Positions 61,167 through 64,000 of a stretch of 64,000 nt of DNA are shown one piece after another. Made by a program: the position numbers and the translations under genes. Origin of the DNA: Sipunculus nudus (lineage: Eukaryota > Annelida > Sipuncula > Golfingiida > Sipunculidae); NCBI GenBank assembly GCA_026874595.1, contig CM049307.1, forward strand, positions 75,864,643 through 75,928,642, in the 5' to 3' direction. The notes under the pieces were generated by a model. That model made no database searches and had not been told where the DNA came from. It worked only from the letters and a program-made list of their open reading frames with translations. How positions within the stretch are numbered: position 1 is the stretch's first letter; each line of letters begins with the position of its first letter.

Positions 61167-64000
61167 GTGAGTCACAACATAACCACACAAACCCCACCCA
61201 CATCAAGCACTTCCTACCACAAGGCAAACAGTGAGTCACTCAACATAACCAAACAAACCCCACCCACTTCAAGCACTTCCTACCACAAGGTAAACAGTTA
61301 GTCACTCAAGATAACTACACAAACCCCACCCACTTCAAACACTTCCTACCACAAGGCAAACAGTAAGTCACTCAAGATAACTACACAAACCCGGCACAAT
61401 TCAAACACTTCCTACCACAAGGGAAACAGTGAGTCACTCAACATAACCAAACAAACCCCACCCACTTCAAACACTTCCTACAACAAGGTAAACAGTAAGT
61501 CACTCAAGATAACTACACAAACCCGGCACAATTCAAACAGTTCCTACCACAAGGCAAACAGTGAGTCACTCAACATAACCAAACAAACCCCACCCACTTC
61601 AAACACTTCCTACCACAAGGTTAACAGTAAGTCACTCAAGATAACTACACAAACCCGGCACAATTCAAACAGTTCCTACCACAAGGTTAACAGTAAGTCA
61701 CTCAAGATAACTACATAAACCCGGCACAATTCAAACAATTCCTACCACAAGGTAAACAGTAAGTCACTCAAGATAACTACACAAACCCGGCACAATTCAA
61801 ACACTTCCTACCACAAGGTTAACAGTAAGTCACTCAAGATAACTACACAAACCCGGCACAATTCAAACAGTTCCTACCACAAGGTTAACAGTAAGTCACT
61901 CAAGATAACTGCACAAACCCGGCACAATTCAAACACTTCCTACCACAAGGCAAACAGTAAGTCACTCAAGATAACTGCACAAACCCGGCACAATTCAAAC
62001 AGTTCCTACCACAAGGCAAACAGTAAGTCACTCAAGATAACTGCACAAACCCGGCACAATTCAAACACTTCCTACCACAAGGCAAACAGTCACTCAAGAT
62101 AACTACACAAACCCAGCCCACATCAAGCACTTCCTACCACAAGGCAAACAGTGAGTCACTCAACATAACCAAACAAACCCCACCCACTTCAAGCACTTCC
62201 TACCACAAGGTAAACAGTTAGTCACTCAAGATAACAACACAAACCCCACCCACTTCAAACACTTCCTACCACAAGGCAAACAGTAAGTCACTCAAGATAA
62301 CTACACAAACCCAGCACAATTCAAACACTTCCTACCACAAGGCAAACAGTGAGTCACTCAACATAACCAAACAAACCCCACCCACTTCAAACACTTCCTA
62401 CCACAAGGTAAACAGTAAGTCACTCAAGATAACTACACAAACCCGGCACAATTCAAACACTTCCTACCACAAGGTTAACAGTAAGTCACTCAAGATAACT
62501 ACACAAACCCGGCACAATTCAAACAATTCCTACCACAAGGTAAACAGTAAGTCACTCAAGATAACTACACAAACCCGGCACAATTCAAACACTTCCTACC
62601 ACAAGGTTAACAGTAAGTCACTCAAGATAACTACACAAACCCAGCACAATTCAAACAGTTCCTACCATAAGGTTAACAGTAGGTCACTCAAGATAACTGC
62701 ACAAACCCGGCACAATTCAAACACTTCCTACCACAAGGCAAACAGTAAGTCACTCAAGATAACTGCACAAACCCGGCACAATTCAAACAGTTCCTACCAC
62801 AAGGCAAACAGTAAGTCACTCAAGATAACTGCACAAACCCGGCACAATTCAAACACTTCCTACCACAAGGCAAACAGTCACTCAAGATAACTACACAAAC
62901 CCGGCACAATACAAACAGTTCCTACCACAAGGTTAACAGTAAGTCACTCAAGATAACTGCACACACCCGGCACAATTCAAACACTTCCTACCACAAGGCA
63001 AACAGTCCCTCAAGATAACTACACAAACCCGGCACAATTCAAACAGTTCCTGCCACAAGGCAAACAGTAAGTCACTCAAGATAACTGCACAAACCCGGCA
63101 CAATTCAAACACTTCCTACCACAAGGCAAACAGTCACTCAAGATAACTACACAAACCCGGCACAATTCAAACAGTTCCTACCACGAGGTTAACAGCAAGT
63201 CAGTCAATATAACTACATGCACCTTGCCTACTTAAACACTTCCTACCACAAGGTTAACAGTAAGTCACTCAAGATAACTACACAAATCCCGCACAATTCA
63301 AACAGTTCCTACCACAAGTTTAACAGTAAGTCACTCAAGATAACTACACAAACCCGGCACAATTCAAACACTTCCTACCACAAGGCAAACAGTCACTCAA
63401 GATAACTACACAAACCCGGCACAATTCAAACACTTCCTACCACGAGGTTAACAGCAAGTCAATCAATATAACTACATGCACCTTGCCTACTTAAACACTT
63501 CCTACCACAAGGTTAACAGTAAGTCACTCAAGATAACTACACAAATCCTGCACAATTCAAACAGTTCCTACCACAAGGTTAACAGTAAGTCACTCAAGAT
63601 AACTACACAAACCTGGCACAATTCAAACAATTCCTACCACAAGGTTATCAGTAAATCACTCAAGATAACTACACAGACCCTGCCCACTTCAAACATTTCC
63701 TAACACAAAACAAACAGTGAGTCACTCAAGATAACTACATAAACTCCACCCATGTCAAACACTTCCTACCACAAGGCAAGCAGTAAGTCACTCAAGATAA
63801 CTACACAAACCCCACCAATGTAAAACCCTTCCTACTCCATGACAAACTGTAAATCACTCAACATAACTACACAAACCCCACCAATGTAAAACCCTTCCTA
63901 CTCCATGACAAACTGTAAATCACTCAACATAACACAAACCCCACCAATGTAAAACCCTTCCTACTCCATGACAAACTGTAAATCACTCAACATTACACAA
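61110..64000 (+). repeat. 66-bp minisatellite seeded from HEXD exon 13 end and donor
   Basis: More than 40 units. The first is the exon itself (ACACAAACCCAGCCCACGTC through CTACCACAAGGCAAACA) plus donor GTGAGTCAC. Donor words follow at 61231, 61297, 61363, 61429 and on, mostly GTAAGT, GTGAGT or GTTAGT. Some units lack the donor through a 4-bp loss (CAGTCACTC, for example near 62088). A higher-order period of about 920 bp is visible (61231 and 62151 onward). The array reaches the window edge, with the last units shorter and more diverged. Confidence 0.96.

Noticed and set aside
61168-61170. TGA as the true HEXD stop codon
   Set aside because: Possible, but the adjoining AAACA|GTGAGT is a strong donor and human HEXD continues about 60 residues, so splicing onward is more likely.
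63217-63703. Two ORFs with repeated SYHKVNSKSLKITTQ
   Set aside because: Translations of the 66-bp minisatellite in a frame different from HEXD; a by-product of the array.
61110-64000. CRISPR-like array
   Set aside because: The entire 66-bp unit repeats; there are no variable spacers and no cas genes.

Overview
The window is animal nuclear DNA: A+T-rich, gene-poor, with coding exons of 32-379 bp bounded by GT/AG introns, and very rich in transposons and minisatellites. No bacterial operon, rRNA or tRNA gene is visible. The repeat style (AAGGTCA-rich tandem families, GACGGACGGACAGAC tails, tRNA-derived SINE, pearl-like elements with tandem cores, hAT, Tigger/pogo and DIRS elements) suggests a lophotrochozoan, most likely a mollusc. 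The species cannot be named from the sequence alone.

Two protein genes can be reconstructed exon by exon, and they are divergently arranged. (1) CYBC1/Eros (cytochrome b-245 chaperone 1) is on the minus strand: six coding exons from 9659 down to 4636, 273 residues. A plausible non-coding first exon and promoter lie about 20 kb upstream at 30.02-30.17 kb. (2) HEXD (hexosaminidase D, GH20) is on the plus strand: thirteen coding exons from 38620 to 61166, about 419 residues visible. A plausible untranslated first exon ends at 32929. HEXD and CYBC1 are also neighbours in human (17q25.3), so the pairing looks like old microsynteny, although my recollection is that the human pair is convergent.

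Layout: 1-0.5 kb, possible fragment of a membrane-protein gene (minus); 4.6-9.7 kb, CYBC1 coding exons, with a 1.3 kb 20-bp-period satellite in one intron; 9.7-30 kb, the inferred long CYBC1 first intron holding a SINE, two hAT-like elements, a Tigger/pogo copy, a pearl-like element and a MITE; 30-33 kb, the divergent promoter zone; 33-38.6 kb, HEXD 5' intron with a long-TIR foldback element and a hAT element with a near-perfect 8-bp target duplication; 38.6-61.2 kb, HEXD exons with two Tigger-type elements, a second pearl-like element and a DIRS tyrosine-recombinase retrotransposon (54.3-58.9 kb); 61.1-64 kb, a 66-bp minisatellite that runs off the window.

The most unusual signal is that minisatellites inside HEXD have been seeded from its own splice junctions. 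The 5' splice site of exon 3 (with the last 20 bp of the exon) is repeated about 10 times at 31-bp spacing. The 5' splice site of exon 13 (with about 50 bp of coding sequence) is repeated more than 40 times at about 66-bp spacing, most copies still carrying GTAAGT or GTGAGT. The 3' splice site of exon 12 is preceded by about six degenerate copies of itself, and three more lie on the far side of the DIRS insertion. The result is a gene carrying dozens of decoy splice sites made of its own exon edges.
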